Origin: Diploscapter coronatus | Lineage: Eukaryota; Nematoda; Chromadorea; Rhabditida; Rhabditidae | Assembly: GCA_964036155.1 (NCBI GenBank) | Contig: OZ038423.1 | Location: forward strand, 75,655,249-75,719,248 | DNA: 64,000 nt | Direction: 5' to 3' | Part shown: positions 21,564 through 33,000 of the stretch, piece after piece | How the letters are laid out: each line of letters opens with the position of its first letter | Position numbering within the stretch: the first letter of the stretch is position 1 | Program-made: the position numbers and the translations under genes | Notes under the pieces: model-generated | Seen by the model: the letters and a program-made list of their open reading frames with translations, nothing else | Databases searched by the model: none | What the model was told of the DNA's origin: nothing

Positions 21564-22942
21564 TCAGAAATTGTTTGGAATTTCGCCTACGTCTTTCCAC
21601 TTGTTTAGAGTCGGATCGTATTCTTCGATCGCTTTGCATAATACAAGCGGACGATGATAGTTGTTAAATCTGCAATTATAAATTTAAAATCATTTCCTTG
21701 GATAATTTCCTCGGGACACCCCCGATCCAGAACTTTTTATGAACAGGGCTGGTGAGGCGCGCTAACAAAATAGTTCTGAATCGGGGGTGTCCCATTTCCT
21801 CACCCCCCGATTGCATACAACTTTCCATTGGCGACAACGAGCGAATGAGACTTCTTTACATAATTCATATCAGCGATTCGGGAAATTCGACTACCGACGG
21901 GAGCGGAAGGATCAAAACGCAAGCAGGATTTTACTATATTAGGACCAATAGAAGAACTAAATATATAATGATACATTATTTATCATACAAAATTAACGAC
22001 TTCTCTCCTCCAGTTATGTAAATTTTTCCATTTAGCGATGCAACTGCAAACGTGCTTCGTCTTTCTCCAATTTGGCCCACTTCAATCCATCCTCGTTCAT
22101 CGTCTGATAATCGAAATATCTTTTGACTCACCCATTCATCAATAACTAAATACTTCAATTAAAATAGTGCCTATCTTGCAAAAATAAACCATATAATATT
22201 CCATTGCATGTTGTTGACTGAGCAGCAGAAATTGAAATAGGAAAAGCAGGTCCTATTTGCCATTTTCCATCTATTAAAACCTGAATTAATTATTTCATGG
22301 ACTTTCATTCGATCTTCTTACATCAACCCGATTTGTGTGTTGATGTGTTCCAGGTTTCAATCCACCCAAATAATACAATTTGTTTTTGAAATAGGCGATA
22401 GATGCACCATCACGCCATTCAGGAGGATCTGATCCTGCAAAAAATGCAATAAAATTAAACCAACCTACTAGCTTTTGTAATGTTACCTCTATTGATTTGT
22501 CGAGTATTCAGATCGAAAATTTCGAATGATTTTTCTTTATTGTTCAATGCAAAAATCTGAAATTGACAAAATTGGCAATGCCAAATAAAATAATCTACCT
22601 TATCTTTTGTAGTTGCTACTTCATATGGCCATAAATGATTAGTAAATTTCGTAATCTGCTTAACAGAATTAGTATGCGAATCGAACAGACAAATTCTTCC
22701 TTCTTTAATATTGTTGTTTTCATAGTCCACTAAATACTAAAGTTAACTTCCGCTCATATAAGAAATATTTTCTTACGATAGAATAAAGTTTTCCTCTCGA
22801 ACGCTATCTCGAGCGCTATCGGCCGATATTTCTTGATTATTCGCATCATTCGCTTGTTAGTCCAGGCCAACTGCCCCAGATCTTTGAACTCGGGATATTC
22901 GCAGATCAACAATATAATTTCGACTGGTAAATTGGCTAGCAT
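21564..22942 (-). CDS. F-box/kelch-repeat protein
   Basis: Family role: such proteins are usually substrate receptors of SCF ubiquitin ligases. ATG at 22942 opens an F-box (MLANLPVEIILLICEYPEFK, then DLGQLAWTNKRMMRIIKKY). The second exon begins at a TTTAG acceptor and encodes LDYENNNIKEGRICLF. Kelch-like blades follow: DGASIAYFKNKLYYLGGLKP; the block ending RRSTFAVASLNGKIYITGGE; SHSLVVANGKLYAIGG; and a last blade with AIEEYDPTLNKWKDVGEIP before the stop at 21564. Paired Gly residues at blade ends and the Tyr/Trp pattern fit kelch. Exons may exist upstream, because an open frame continues 5' of the chosen ATG to an acceptor-like TTTAG near 22968. The last intron carries the MITE described separately. 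The substrate cannot be predicted. Confidence 0.8.
21713..21793. mobile_element. 81-bp MITE with 8-bp target-site duplication
   Basis: Terminal inverted repeats of 22 bp (GGGACACCCCCGAT...CAGAACT at 21713-21734 and its inverse at 21772-21793) differ at one base. Perfect 8-bp direct repeats, ATTTCCTC, flank the element at 21705-21712 and 21794-21801. An 8-bp duplication fits hAT, P or Merlin families; the element is far too short to encode a transposase. It lies in the last intron of the F-box/kelch gene. Confidence 0.88.
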
Positions 22943-23216
22943 CTTTGTTAGTTCTTTGCTAGAAGACCTAAACAATCACCATAGTATTATTTCGAAATGG
23001 AAATAGTTAAAGAGTATTGATTGGATGAGAAAGTGCAATTAATGATTTAAAAGTGAATGTAACCCTATTTAAATGACATATCAAGTTGAGATTCGGAATA
23101 TACAAATTGAAGCTAAAAATAAGTGAGGAAGGAAAGGAAAAATAATTATGGAAGACGAGAATTGAGAACTGAAGGTGAATAATAAAGAACTCGGCAATTG
23201 GATCTTTGGACCACTT

Positions 23217-23423
23217 ACTCGGTATTTTCTGTATCTCTTCATGCTCTATTTCCTCTTCATTGATTATGCAGGTGATTTTTGGAGGTGTATCGTGACCACT
23301 TTCAAAAGCCTTTGGATTAAAATTGTCTTCATATTTATGGTTGTAGTCTGTCCAGCAAGTATGAATAAAGTAGGATTGAACGGGATCTAGAGTGGGGAAA
23401 AAATTAAAGTTCTGAAATTTCAT
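23217..23423 (-). CDS. Possible orphan exon
   Basis: An open frame from an ATG at 23423 reads through DYNHKYEDNFNPKAFESGHD and INEEEIEHEEIQKIP and meets a good splice donor (GTAAGT) at about 23216. The codon choice looks protein-like. The phase at the donor does not join the F-box exon downstream, so this may be a first exon of an unseen transcript, an alternative kelch-gene exon or a gene remnant. No family was recognised. Confidence 0.3.
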
Positions 23424-24481
23424 AAACTTATGTTATGATGATCAGATTTGAAAGATCATTAAGCAGGCACGACTGTAGTAGATGAAATGATGGTGTTGAT
23501 CACTTTACCGGTGCTTAAGAACGCACAGACTTAAGGAATACTTTCGTCAGGCGAAAAAAATATACGGGGGTAGGTCGCACAAGCGACATTTATGTTATGA
23601 CTTCATCATGAATGGAGAACTTTGAACATTTTAGGCTAGAGCTATAAAATTGCATAGGAAATATTATGAGGAGTAGGTCGCAAGCGATCGTCTTCCCTAG
23701 GTCTGGTTACCATGAAATCCTTAGTCTATCCCTACAAGATAATTTATAATTTTTGAGAAGTTGACAAGGTTTCCAAATTGCCGAGAAAAAGTTGAGGATT
23801 TTACAATTCTATGCAGTATTCAGTTCGTGGAGTTTGTTTCGCGTGGATTGTTTTATAGAATTTTACAAAAATCGAAAAAGTAATTAATTCATGAACAAAT
23901 AGTGAAATCCCGAAACAATTCTGAAAAGTGGTCAATTTTTCGGAATTCCGCCCGGCCCTGATTTTCATGAAAGAAAATTTTTAAAATTCATATCTTCCTG
24001 TGTGCATTCTAGAATAAGTCCTGGAACAAAGGTTGTCTATCTCATCGAGACGAAGCGCTTGATACCAAATTTGACCCATTTAGATGCTTTCTAATGATTT
24101 TTAAGTTTCAGTACGTCATTTACTGTAACGTATACGACGCGCACCCGAGCTCCGGGACCTCGATTATATTGTTTGGACCCGTTTCCGGAAAACTAATTTT
24201 GGGGCTGTGCCAAGCCTTTCCTAGCAAATCTTCTTTCTTTTTTTTTTATAAAGAATGACTTATAGAGTAAGGTATGGAATAAAATATCCAAAAGGTACAA
24301 TTCGTAAATAATTAAACCTATAGTTAGAGGTAGGGGAGAGAAGGAAAGTAGAGAGAAATAATATGAGAAAAGATAGATCTCGTCATTTACGAATTGCCGG
24401 CTTTTTGCACTGCGCTTATCCTGCCACTTGGCGAAAATCGGCTCGATTTCTTCATTCGTCCACTTGTGCTCTTCGAGCGAG

Positions 24482-24537
24482 GTCGGTCTTTTTCACTTTT
24501 CTCTTCAAATTTTCCTAAAATTCCTGACTTTTTCCAG
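24482..24537 (+). other. Probable 5' UTR intron flanked by direct repeats
   Basis: A 56-bp segment starts with GTCGGTC and ends with a T-rich TTTTTCCAG acceptor, 33 bp upstream of the chitin-binding gene ATG. The nine bases AGGTCGGTC occur at both splice borders (24480-24488 and 24536-24544). Confidence 0.5.
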
Positions 24538-24570
24538 GTCGGTCGCATCTGAATCACGCAGGCAGTCACG

Positions 24571-27500
24571 ATGAGGATCGCCCTGCTCTCTGCATTCGCA
24601 CCGCTGCTTCTTCTCAGCGGTGAGTCCAATGGAGTCACCTCCCAAAACTTGCTAATTGGCCTAAATTTCAGGACTCGTCTCAGCAGCCATCGACACTGGT
24701 GACCCGAGTGCACAACAAAACCCGGTTAGTGCACACACGACCAAATCGGGGATATTCAATATCGAGATTTTGAAATTTCGTGGATTTCGAATTTTAAAAT
24801 TCTGCTTTGTCCTAAAATTGTCGTAAAACTGACCTCAAACATTCTTACCTGCAGCTCAGGAAGATCATCTACTTACTCATCAATTTCAGGAGCAGCTGCC
24901 CGAAGTACTAGAATCGTCCGGCTACGACGCAGACAACCAGACTGCACTCGGGGAGACGACCGCAAAGAAGATTGAGAAGGAAGTTGAACCAATACTGATT
25001 TTGGACGAATTCGGGGGATCGCAAGAAACAGAAGGAGAGAGGGAAGCTGAGAAGCCGAATGCAGCAGTCAAGGACGTGCACGCTGCTGGCAGAATCTACA
25101 GCCAGCAGCCGTACAGAGGGGGTGCCAGCTATGCAGACAAAAGCAAGGTCTTATACGCAAGCAGTCCGTTTTCTGGCTCCTACCAGCACAGAACAAACGT
25201 TCTCGACGATTTCCACGGAAGAGGTTGGTTTGAAACAGAATTCCGACTTTTTCAACTCGTTGAATAAGTCGTTTTGAGAAATGGACTTGAAAATTATCAG
25301 ACTTTAAAGACACGCAATTTTAAGAAGTTAGGAATTTATTTGAAACAGGTGAAGGAAAATCAGTGAAATTACAGGGCGCATCTCGGGCAAGTTGAAGTAC
25401 TCGGAGAAGAAATCGCCCGAATTCGTCGGCAGAGCGCAATCGATCGTCGACGATTTCTACGGCTCGAAGGGCAGCTTCGTCGTCCGACCTGTCGCCAGCG
25501 GCATCAACATTCCTGCGTTAGTTAATCGATCATGGACAGAATTGCTCAAAACCCTTCGTTCCTTCTCAAACAATGGTCATTTCACAATTCAACTTCGACA
25601 TTTCGAAAGAGTCGTGAACTTTCTAAATCTAAAAAAATCATGAAAAATTAATTATTCAAAATTGCGTAAAACCATGATCAGATTAACTGGTTTCAGCGCC
25701 CAGCCATCAGCTTTCCCTTCATTCTACTCGAATCAGCTTCAGCAGCAGCAGAATGCCATGCCCCTTTCCCCTGTGCAGCCAGTCAGCATCGTCATGAACA
25801 CCCAGTCTGCAGTGCCGCCTTCCTCTCTGCCTCAGCCACAGACAGAGCAGTCCTCTCCCGAATGGCAGAAGACGTCTGCTGAGGATACTCCAACTGCTTC
25901 CGCCTTCCAGACAGAACAACAGCAGGTCGAAGAGAAGGTTGGCCAAACTGAATATTTAGAAAAGGATGGCATTTTGAAGTGGAATAAAAATTTAGCGGAA
26001 AATTATTCCCAAAATCGGATTTGATGAAAAGACATTCAAACGCTGATTTCAGCTGGAGCGAATCGAGGAAGAACAGCCAGTGACATCAACGGCATCCTCA
26101 TTTGAGACTCCTTCCACTGAATCGGTGCAGGAATTCGTGCAGCCACAGCCACTACTGACAGAGGTACAGGAACTGCCTTCTTCCACCCAACAGACGGCTC
26201 CTTTCGACATCCAACTGCAGGACGAGGAAAGGCCTTCCAGCATTTACAGGTATCAGCGTATGCATCTACGTGAAATGATTGAAACATCACGTTCGACTTT
26301 AACGACTTCAAATCCTGTACTTCATCTGGCTTGAAGTTCGTGTAGTCGTACAGTAGAAATTGAAGTCACGTTTCTAGCCAATCAAATCTCATTTCAGTCC
26401 GGTGCTCCCAGTCTCGGTGATGGAACTCCGTCCAGCTGCTCAGCCATCCAACATCCGAGTGGAGCCCTCTCCCTTACCCCAGTTCCAGCCTCAGACTCAG
26501 TTCATCTACCCCTCGGCCCGTCCCTCATTCCCTCCCGTCTCGGTCATCAATCAGCAGACCGAATCGTTTCTTTCTGCTCCTCCTCAAACAGCCATCCAAT
26601 CTCCTAAGTCCATTCAGGTAACTCGTGAAGGGAACGCATGAAACTTCAAATCTCGCAGAAATCAGCGATCATATTTGAAATTTTCGAACAGACGGGGATA
26701 GCATCAAGTTAGGGGATGTGATCTTCCCGCCTCTCAAAATGCCACATTTGCATTTTTAAAAGCACCCCGTGTATTTCTGTGCTCTTGGTAAATTGAACCA
26801 GAAAGTTACTTCTCTGTTGAAGTTTCAGCGATGACAATTTCGGATCCTCAGTTCGTCAACAAAACCTTCTCTTTTCAGCTGCAAGTCGATCAGCCTCGCT
26901 CACCCTCGCCGTACTCGCCCGAGATGGTCCACGTGAGTGCAGTTCTGCCAGAACCGATTGGAATGGAGCAGGAGATGGAGAGTGGCGTGCAGGAAGCGCG
27001 TTGCAAGAATGGCAAACTCGTTTTCGATGGACACTGCTCCGCTACGTTCTTCATCTGCATCGATGGACAATTCCAGAGTTTGTCATTGAGTTTTTATCTT
27101 AAAAAAATAATGTATCTCGTTGTTAAACTTGAAAATTTTCGACTTTCAACTCCCAAAATGGCTAGAAGTCCATGTTTTTATCACTTGCTGTGGAAGATTC
27201 AGAAATCGATTTTCAGAGCTGGAATGTTCTTCTCCTCTGGTGATGAACCCATCCATTTCTGCCTGCGACGACAAAGAGCGCGTGGAGGCCTGCCAAGAAC
27301 AGGGACAAGGAATCATGCAGACTCTGACAGAGACCGAGGCAAAGGAAGAGACGCCGACAATGACTGGAGGAGAGGAATTGCCTCTGGAAAGGAACGAAGA
27401 GAGGGCAGAAGTGAAGATGCAGATCAACGACAATGGACAGAGGGAGCAGTACGAGGAACAGACCAATCAGATCGTGGAGGTTGGTCTAAATCGTCTGTCG

Positions 27501-29300
27501 TCAACCTCGTCCTTGCATTTATCTGCACATAGACTTTCTTCTGTCTCGAAACACTAACTTCTAGTGATATGAAACGAGGTAAATTGTTTCATGTAATCTA
27601 GAAAAGTGACAGAAGAAACATTGAAATTCTTTCAAGATTTGTATAAAAATTGTTGATTAAAGGTACCTATTCATTCCAGGCTCCTCGCACCACATCGATG
27701 GTCCAGTCCGATCCTTCCCCTCCCGTCTCCTCGGTCGAATGCATCTACTCTCCGTCCTCGTCAATGTTCGCCCTGGGCACCTGCACTCGCGGCTATGGAA
27801 TCTGCCTGCCTTCGGGTCGAATTGCGCAATCCGTCTGTGCAGCCGGGCAGCTCTTCGACGAGACTCAGAATGGCTGCGTCGATGCGGCCGAGTGCGCCAG
27901 TGGACAGAGGAAGGCTGTTCAGCACATCATTCAATTGGTGCGTCATTTTTTACCTCGCTAAAAGAAATCATACTTTTCTTGATAAGCTTACGCGGACTAT
28001 GCCTGCTTTTCAACCGCGCAGAAGGCACACACCATTTCTTGAATAACGACGAATATAACATGACGTTTATGAAATAGACGCTAGGAATGTTGAGCTCTTC
28101 GATGGCTTCTCCATGATGGACTGATTTTTAGGTGGAATCTCTGCAGTCGCGTCCTGCTCTTCCTGCTGCATCCAACCGCATCTCTGACCAGCCGCTTTCT
28201 CTTCCAACGTCGGATTCCCGTTGCGATGGAGCAGCTGAGGGGGCAGTTCTGCCCATCGGCAAGTGCCTCGCCACCTACGTTCTCTGCTCCAATCGATCTG
28301 CCTACACCAAGGAATGCCAGTCCTCGACAGGTCTGTTTTCGCCTTGGCTATGGTTTTACAACTTTTCGAGCCGATTGACAGCGCTGCATTAAACGAGAGT
28401 GGTGATTGGTTTTCTCGAAACGCGAAATACCGCGCTTCATTATAATCCTAGTCATGATTCGAAAAGTTGCAGAAGTGTTCTCGACGGCGCTGGGCGGTTG
28501 CATTCTGCGAGCGAACGCACCCGACTGCAACTCGGAACTTCCCCGTGTGCCCGTTTCGATTCCCCTGCCTGCGTCGGTGGCCGATGACGATGCAGCAACG
28601 GATCTGCTCAAGAACTTCTGCCGCACCAGGAATGACGGCATCTACAGGCATCCCACCAACTGCGCTTCCATCGTTCAGGTTGGTCGAGAATCGTAAATGG
28701 GAGACATTTGGTATCAAAGCGATTTTGCTATAGGATAATCATTGCCAAATCTTTCGTTACATCAATACGTTGTGTGGAGAATGACGAGTGAAAGAAACGG
28801 GTTCAACTTATTGCTAGTCTCATCACAATTTGCCCATTTTCAGTGCCACGGCGGCGATGCAGTAGTGTACCCCGGCTGCACTTCAGGACTCGTGTTCAAC
28901 GAGAGGAAGCTGGCCTGCGATTACCGAGTCAATGTGCCTGAATGCGATATAGAGAAGAGCAATGATCTGCCTGGTTTGTACATTCTTCAGCTTATTGAAA
29001 AATATCCTCGAATGTCGATAGAAAGGAAGCGAGAACATTTCGAGTGTTTCATGAAATAATCGCGCTCTTTCCAAATTCCACTCAAAACCCTTCTTTATGT
29101 TGACCTTTGCAGCAACCTCGACGTGTTCTGTCGCGTCGCACGGCACTACGCAGGCAGATGACTCGGACTGCACTGTGTTCTACCGCTGTGTATGGGGTCG
29201 TCAGGAGCAGATGCACTGTCCGCAAACCACCGTCTTCAATCCGGCCTTGTCCATCTGCGACTATCCTGCAAATGTGCCCCACTGCTCTAAAACTACTTAG
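24571..29300 (+). CDS. Secreted protein with five peritrophin-A chitin-binding domains
   Basis: ATG at 24571 opens a signal peptide (MRIALLSAFAPLLLLSGLVS) split by a short intron at 24620. A long disordered Gln/Ser/Pro/Glu-rich region follows (about 24890-26960). Five six-cysteine chitin-binding type-2 (CBM14) domains lie at about 26998-27290, 27745-27895, 28224-28545, 28612-28945 and 29120-29290. Examples are GHCSATFFICIDGQFQ, GTCTRGYGICLPSGR, GKCLATYVLCSNRS and SDCTVFYRCVWGRQEQ with FNPALSICDYPANVPHC. The stop is at 29300. Each domain is crossed by introns in matching phase. Proteins of this layout bind chitin in nematode eggshell (CPG/CBD-1 type) or arthropod cuticle and gut lining; eggshell or pharyngeal/cuticular lining is inferred. 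The Ser-rich stretch before the domains could carry glycans. No enzyme domain was seen. Confidence 0.9.
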
Positions 29301-30300
29301 GGTTCAGATGACCAATAATTCACTTGACTCCCCTTTCACAGGCTTGTCAACCTCATTCTTTCTTGTATTATGAATTCAACTCCTTTCTTCCCATAACTCG
29401 GGGAAACTTCATTTTATCATATTGCATTTTATTAGTTTTAGATTTGGTTCTAGATTCTTGATATTGATATTTTACCATTGCATTTATTCATTTTGTCCTG
29501 CTCAATTCGTGTTCTAGAATTGTCTTCAATATGTTTGGCTGTTCACTACTGCTCGTTTGAATTTTTATTTGATGAAATTTAATGGCATTTGCAGATTTTT
29601 AAGAATAAATTTTGACTTGGAAGAAGCTTCTCTAATATCTTCTCTAAAGAAATGTTACAGTCAAAAATTTCCATATTTTTTTTTAAATTTCAAACGTTTA
29701 ACCTGTGCTTGGATCCACGAGCGTTCTCAGTGTGTGGACTTCCCACCTAGAATCTGATAAAGACGCTCACATGGAAGCACTTTGATTAGATCGTTCATTT
29801 TTTCACCAAAATTGTCGATTTTTCTTCGTTTTCGCTATTGAATTTGACTTCACTTTGTAATTTCAAAATATCCGCTGTTAATGTCGAAATTTCGTTTATT
29901 TACGGAAATTTTTTCTATTTCAGGTCTAAACATTTGCGCAATCAATATTGAATGATCATGATCTTTCAGAGTTGATGAAATTGGTGAAATTGATTAAATG
30001 AATGAGTGGGTTTGATCTGGGGTGAATCATCTCGTGATTCATTGTCGATTGCGAACTCGACTCCTTCTGATCCACTCGGCTTCTATTGACTGATTTCACA
30101 AATACTTCAACCGTTTGACTGCTCAACTGTCAAAATGTTGGATGTGTTGATTGAGGCTGCAAAAGCAGATCAGAAGGGAGCAAGGGAAGGCAGGAAGACA
30201 AAGAGCAAATGCGCATTGCCACAGACTGATCGAAGGGGTTGAAGGAGGGAGGGAAACTGTTTGGTAGCTGAAATTGTTGACTCTGCATGCAGTTCGTTGA
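29301..30300. other. Intergenic spacer upstream of the Q/N/P-rich gene
   Basis: AT-rich, with no exon supported. It holds the 3' UTR of the chitin-binding gene and, near 30160-30330, a purine-rich stretch leading into the TATA box of the next gene. Confidence 0.6.
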
Positions 30301-30306
30301 TATAAA
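30301..30306 (+). promoter_or_regulatory. TATA box of the Q/N/P-rich gene
   Basis: TATAAA lies 43 bp upstream of the ATG at 30349, followed by GAGG. The position would give a very short 5' UTR. Confidence 0.6.
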
Positions 30307-30348
30307 GAGGCAAACTGAAAGAAGAGGAAGAAGTTGAACGCTGCCGAA

Positions 30349-31747
30349 ATGAACAAAATATTCGAATCTATTGTCGACAAGGTCCAGAATGGCATCGAAA
30401 CCATTACCGTCACTGAGGTTCTGCAGGTAAATTTGTGCTTTCACATTAAGATACTTTATTAGGTGTCATTCAGTGCACAAGTTTAATACCGGCTGACACT
30501 TATTGTCAGCGCAGGTAGCATGAAGTACATCTTGTTTGAAAGATTGCACCTTTTCTATGAGATTGGCAGTTACATATCATTTTCACGACGTGCAATCATT
30601 CGTAAGGTTTAGCCGGAAAAACTAAAACACCCTGAATTTACCACAGCCTTTCCATTTATGTATTTCCAAAGTATTCAATTTGCAGAGACCTGCAGCCAAT
30701 TCACAGGCTCAGCAGGCGCAAAATCAACCGAACCAACCTCAATGCCAGCCCTTGCAGCAACAACAGATGCAACCGGGGGGCCAGAACATACAACAGTGTC
30801 CCGCTCCTACTCCCGGTTTCCAAAATAATCCGAATCCGAGCATGTGCCCTCCAAATACGCAACAGCAAAACCAGCCGCAAGCAAATCAAAACTTCAACCA
30901 ACAGCCGAATCAACAACAATGCCCACCAATTCCGCCGCAGCAGCAGGTCCAACCAAACTGTCAGAACATGCAGCAGCAAATTCCTGTAATCAGTCCTAAT
31001 CAACAATCGCAGAATTTGTGTCCTTCTCCCGTGAACGTGAACAAGCAGCAGGATGCTCCCCAACAATACCCAAGCAATCCAGCTAATTTCCCTCCTAACC
31101 AGAATCCACAACAACAACAGCCTCAAAACATGTTCAATCAACAACAGCAAAATTGTCCCGTCCCTACGCCTGGTTTTCCCAATCAAAACCCAAATTTGGG
31201 CCCCCCAAATATGCCTCAACAACAGCCCAACTGCCCTCCACAAGGAGCACAATTCCGAGATGTTCCGCCTCAACAACAACAGCAAGTGCAGAATCAATAC
31301 CAAAGCAACCCTCTTCAACCACAACAAGGGTTCCAGAACCAGAATCAGCCGATGGTGAACAACCAGCAGCCTAACCAACAACAGCCTGTCATTGAAATCG
31401 TCTTCCAGCCCCAGCCAGGCACTGGACCCAATAATAATAATCAACAACAACAGCAGTCATTCCAAGGACAGGCAGGGCAGAACCAGAACTGCTTCCCGAA
31501 TGCGCAACCGCAAATTCAGCAGAATCAAAATCCATCGAACTATGGAGCAGTGCCTAATCAACCGACGAATTGCCCCCCGATTCAACCACAGCAATTCAAC
31601 CCGTCTCCAAATTGCCCTCCTAATCAACAGCAGCCTGGTAATTACCAACAAGGCAGCCAGAATCAACCCAATTATCCCCAACAGCAAGTGTGCCCTCCGG
31701 CAACTAATGGTCAACCGCAAAATAATTTCTATCGACCTTACAATTGA
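30349..31747 (+). CDS. Gln/Asn/Pro-rich low-complexity protein with repeated Cys-Pro motifs
   Basis: Two exons, 30349-30426 and 30686-31747, joined in phase 0, give 379 residues. Exon 1 encodes an amphipathic helix-like N-terminus (MNKIFESIVDKVQNGIETIT) with no clear signal peptide or membrane segment. Exon 2 is almost entirely Q, N and P. About a dozen cysteines are placed mostly before Pro (QCPAPTPGF, MCPP, QCPPIPP, LCPSP, NCPVPTPGF, NCPPQ, NCPPIQ, NCPPNQ, VCPP), at roughly 20-30-residue spacing. Two blocks are clear internal repeats (CP-A/V-PTPGF-x-NQNPN). The C-terminus gains Tyr (NYQQG, NYPQQQ, FYRPYN). Composition is prion-like and suggests an assembling or cross-linking structural protein, but the function is unknown. 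The last 45 bases and the 3' UTR are duplicated at 36956. Confidence 0.75.
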
Positions 31748-32935
31748 GTTTCCTACCATGTTATATTTGACTATATGTTTAATTTTCTGAAATGAAATAA
31801 ACTTTATCGCTGTTATTTTATTTGTTAGTTTTGCATCATTCTTCAAGTTTCCTTTCATCAAGAATAGATTCTCTTTACTCAAGAGATTTATCATTTTTTA
31901 CTTCATTGATATTTGTTATTCTTTCGTCGCCAGCCTTCAATTTCCGCGGCTTGCCGATGCTCAGAATTTGTCGAATTGAATATATCCCTTTTTCTAAAGA
32001 CATAATGCACATATGATGAGCGAGAGTGGCGAGAAAGCGAAATGTCAAAAATAAAAGTGCGAATTTGAAAGAAGATGAATTGAGTGAAAGGGAATCGAAT
32101 GCAGCCGTAGCCGTGAGAAGGAGTGAAAAGGGATGCGAGACAAATTAGATTATGAAAGTGGTGAAAGACGAAAAATGTTTGCTGCTGAATGTAGTTTCGT
32201 TTGAAGTGTAATGTTCGGGAAGACATCAGCCAGTTCAAAATCTTGCTTGTTGTTCTGTTTTGCTTTCTAGAGGATGAAAAGTAAATGAGCTTTCAAATTC
32301 ATACTTTATTCATCTTGCTCATGCTGATTGTGTCATGCAAGACCAACGATTGCTAGTGATTCGTGTTTTGTTGCCACTCTCCTCAAGAAATCGACCTCTG
32401 ACAGAAGATCTGTGTGTTCTAGGTTATTTCCTCTTTCACAACTCACATCGATGGATTATCAAAAGAAAGACAGCTCTGCTTTCAAGCGGCTGCCAGACTA
32501 GTCATCGACAAACGTGTGGTGTTTGACATGATTAATGCATATCGATAACTCGTTGCGTTTATTTCCGTGTCGGCTTCTCACAATATCCATCTTCTTTCGA
32601 TTTTCTAAATAAATACCCTACACAATATGAAAAAAACTAAATTATTTCCGCCTTTTTATAAATTTGCATCTTTATTGAAAATTAGTTGATTTTTGCCTAT
32701 TTCTTTGTCTCCTTTTACTCTATTTCCATTCAGTGTCTCAACGATGCCAATATATATGTTGAAAATTGTGCCTGTACCTGAACTAAAGATATTTTTCTAT
32801 TAAATACCCTTCACTTATTTACCTGACTTCTTCGATAGTTTAGTAAAAAAATTTACCTCGTTATTACCTGTTTACTATACTACCATCCTTATTTTTCTTT
32901 TCATGATAAATACAGATGAATAGTTTATCTGGGCT
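31703..32935 (+). repeat. 1.23-kb direct repeat, copy A
   Basis: The segment starts in the last 45 coding bases of the Q/N/P gene, covers its stop, poly(A) signal and downstream DNA, and ends at GGGCT (32931-32935). It matches 36956-38188 with only scattered substitutions and single-base indels. A 63-codon frame at 32335-32526 is present unchanged in both copies, which is expected from the duplication alone. Confidence 0.93.
31797..31802 (+). terminator. Poly(A) signal of the Q/N/P-rich gene
   Basis: AATAAA lies 50 bp after the stop and is retained in the duplicated copy near 37050. Confidence 0.6.
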
Positions 32936-32937
32936 GC

Positions 32938-33000
32938 GAGTACTTTGTTCCCACGAGTGAGTACTTTGTTCCCAAGAGTGAGTACTTTGTTACCAAACGC
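32938..33000. repeat. Three-unit 21-bp tandem repeat at the repeat A boundary
   Basis: GAGTACTTTGTTCCCACGAGT-type units begin at 32938, 32959 and 32980. The last unit contains ACTTTGTTACCAAA (32984-32997), whose perfect inverse occurs at 33070-33083. Confidence 0.85.

Larger units (their letters stand above)
22943..24570. other. Divergent intergenic region between the kelch and chitin-binding genes
   Basis: The region should hold promoters for both divergent genes. One possible minus-strand exon lies at 23217-23423 (separate entry). Two related short motifs, GTAGGTCGCACAAGCGAC near 23572 and GTAGGTCGCAAGCGATCG near 23674, sit about 100 bp apart. A GC-richer patch at 24120-24220 and the rest of 23440-24400 show no coding signal and could be old repeat sequence. 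Confidence 0.5.

Noticed and set aside
23440..24260. Possible transposon remnant with short hairpin-like motifs
   Set aside because: No terminal repeats, target-site duplication or coding remnants could be traced, so it is left as unassigned spacer.
30701..31450. 249-codon frame on the minus strand, Leu/Ile/Arg-rich
   Set aside because: It is the shadow of the CAA/CAG/AAT-rich Q/N/P exon read in reverse.
31392..31790. 132-codon frame overlapping the Q/N/P gene in another frame
   Set aside because: Lies wholly within the repetitive coding exon in a shifted frame; basic composition is a by-product of CAA-rich codons.
32335..32526. 63-codon frame identical in both large repeats, seemingly conserved
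   Set aside because: Identity follows from the recent duplication and gives no evidence of selection; no start context or homology was recognised.
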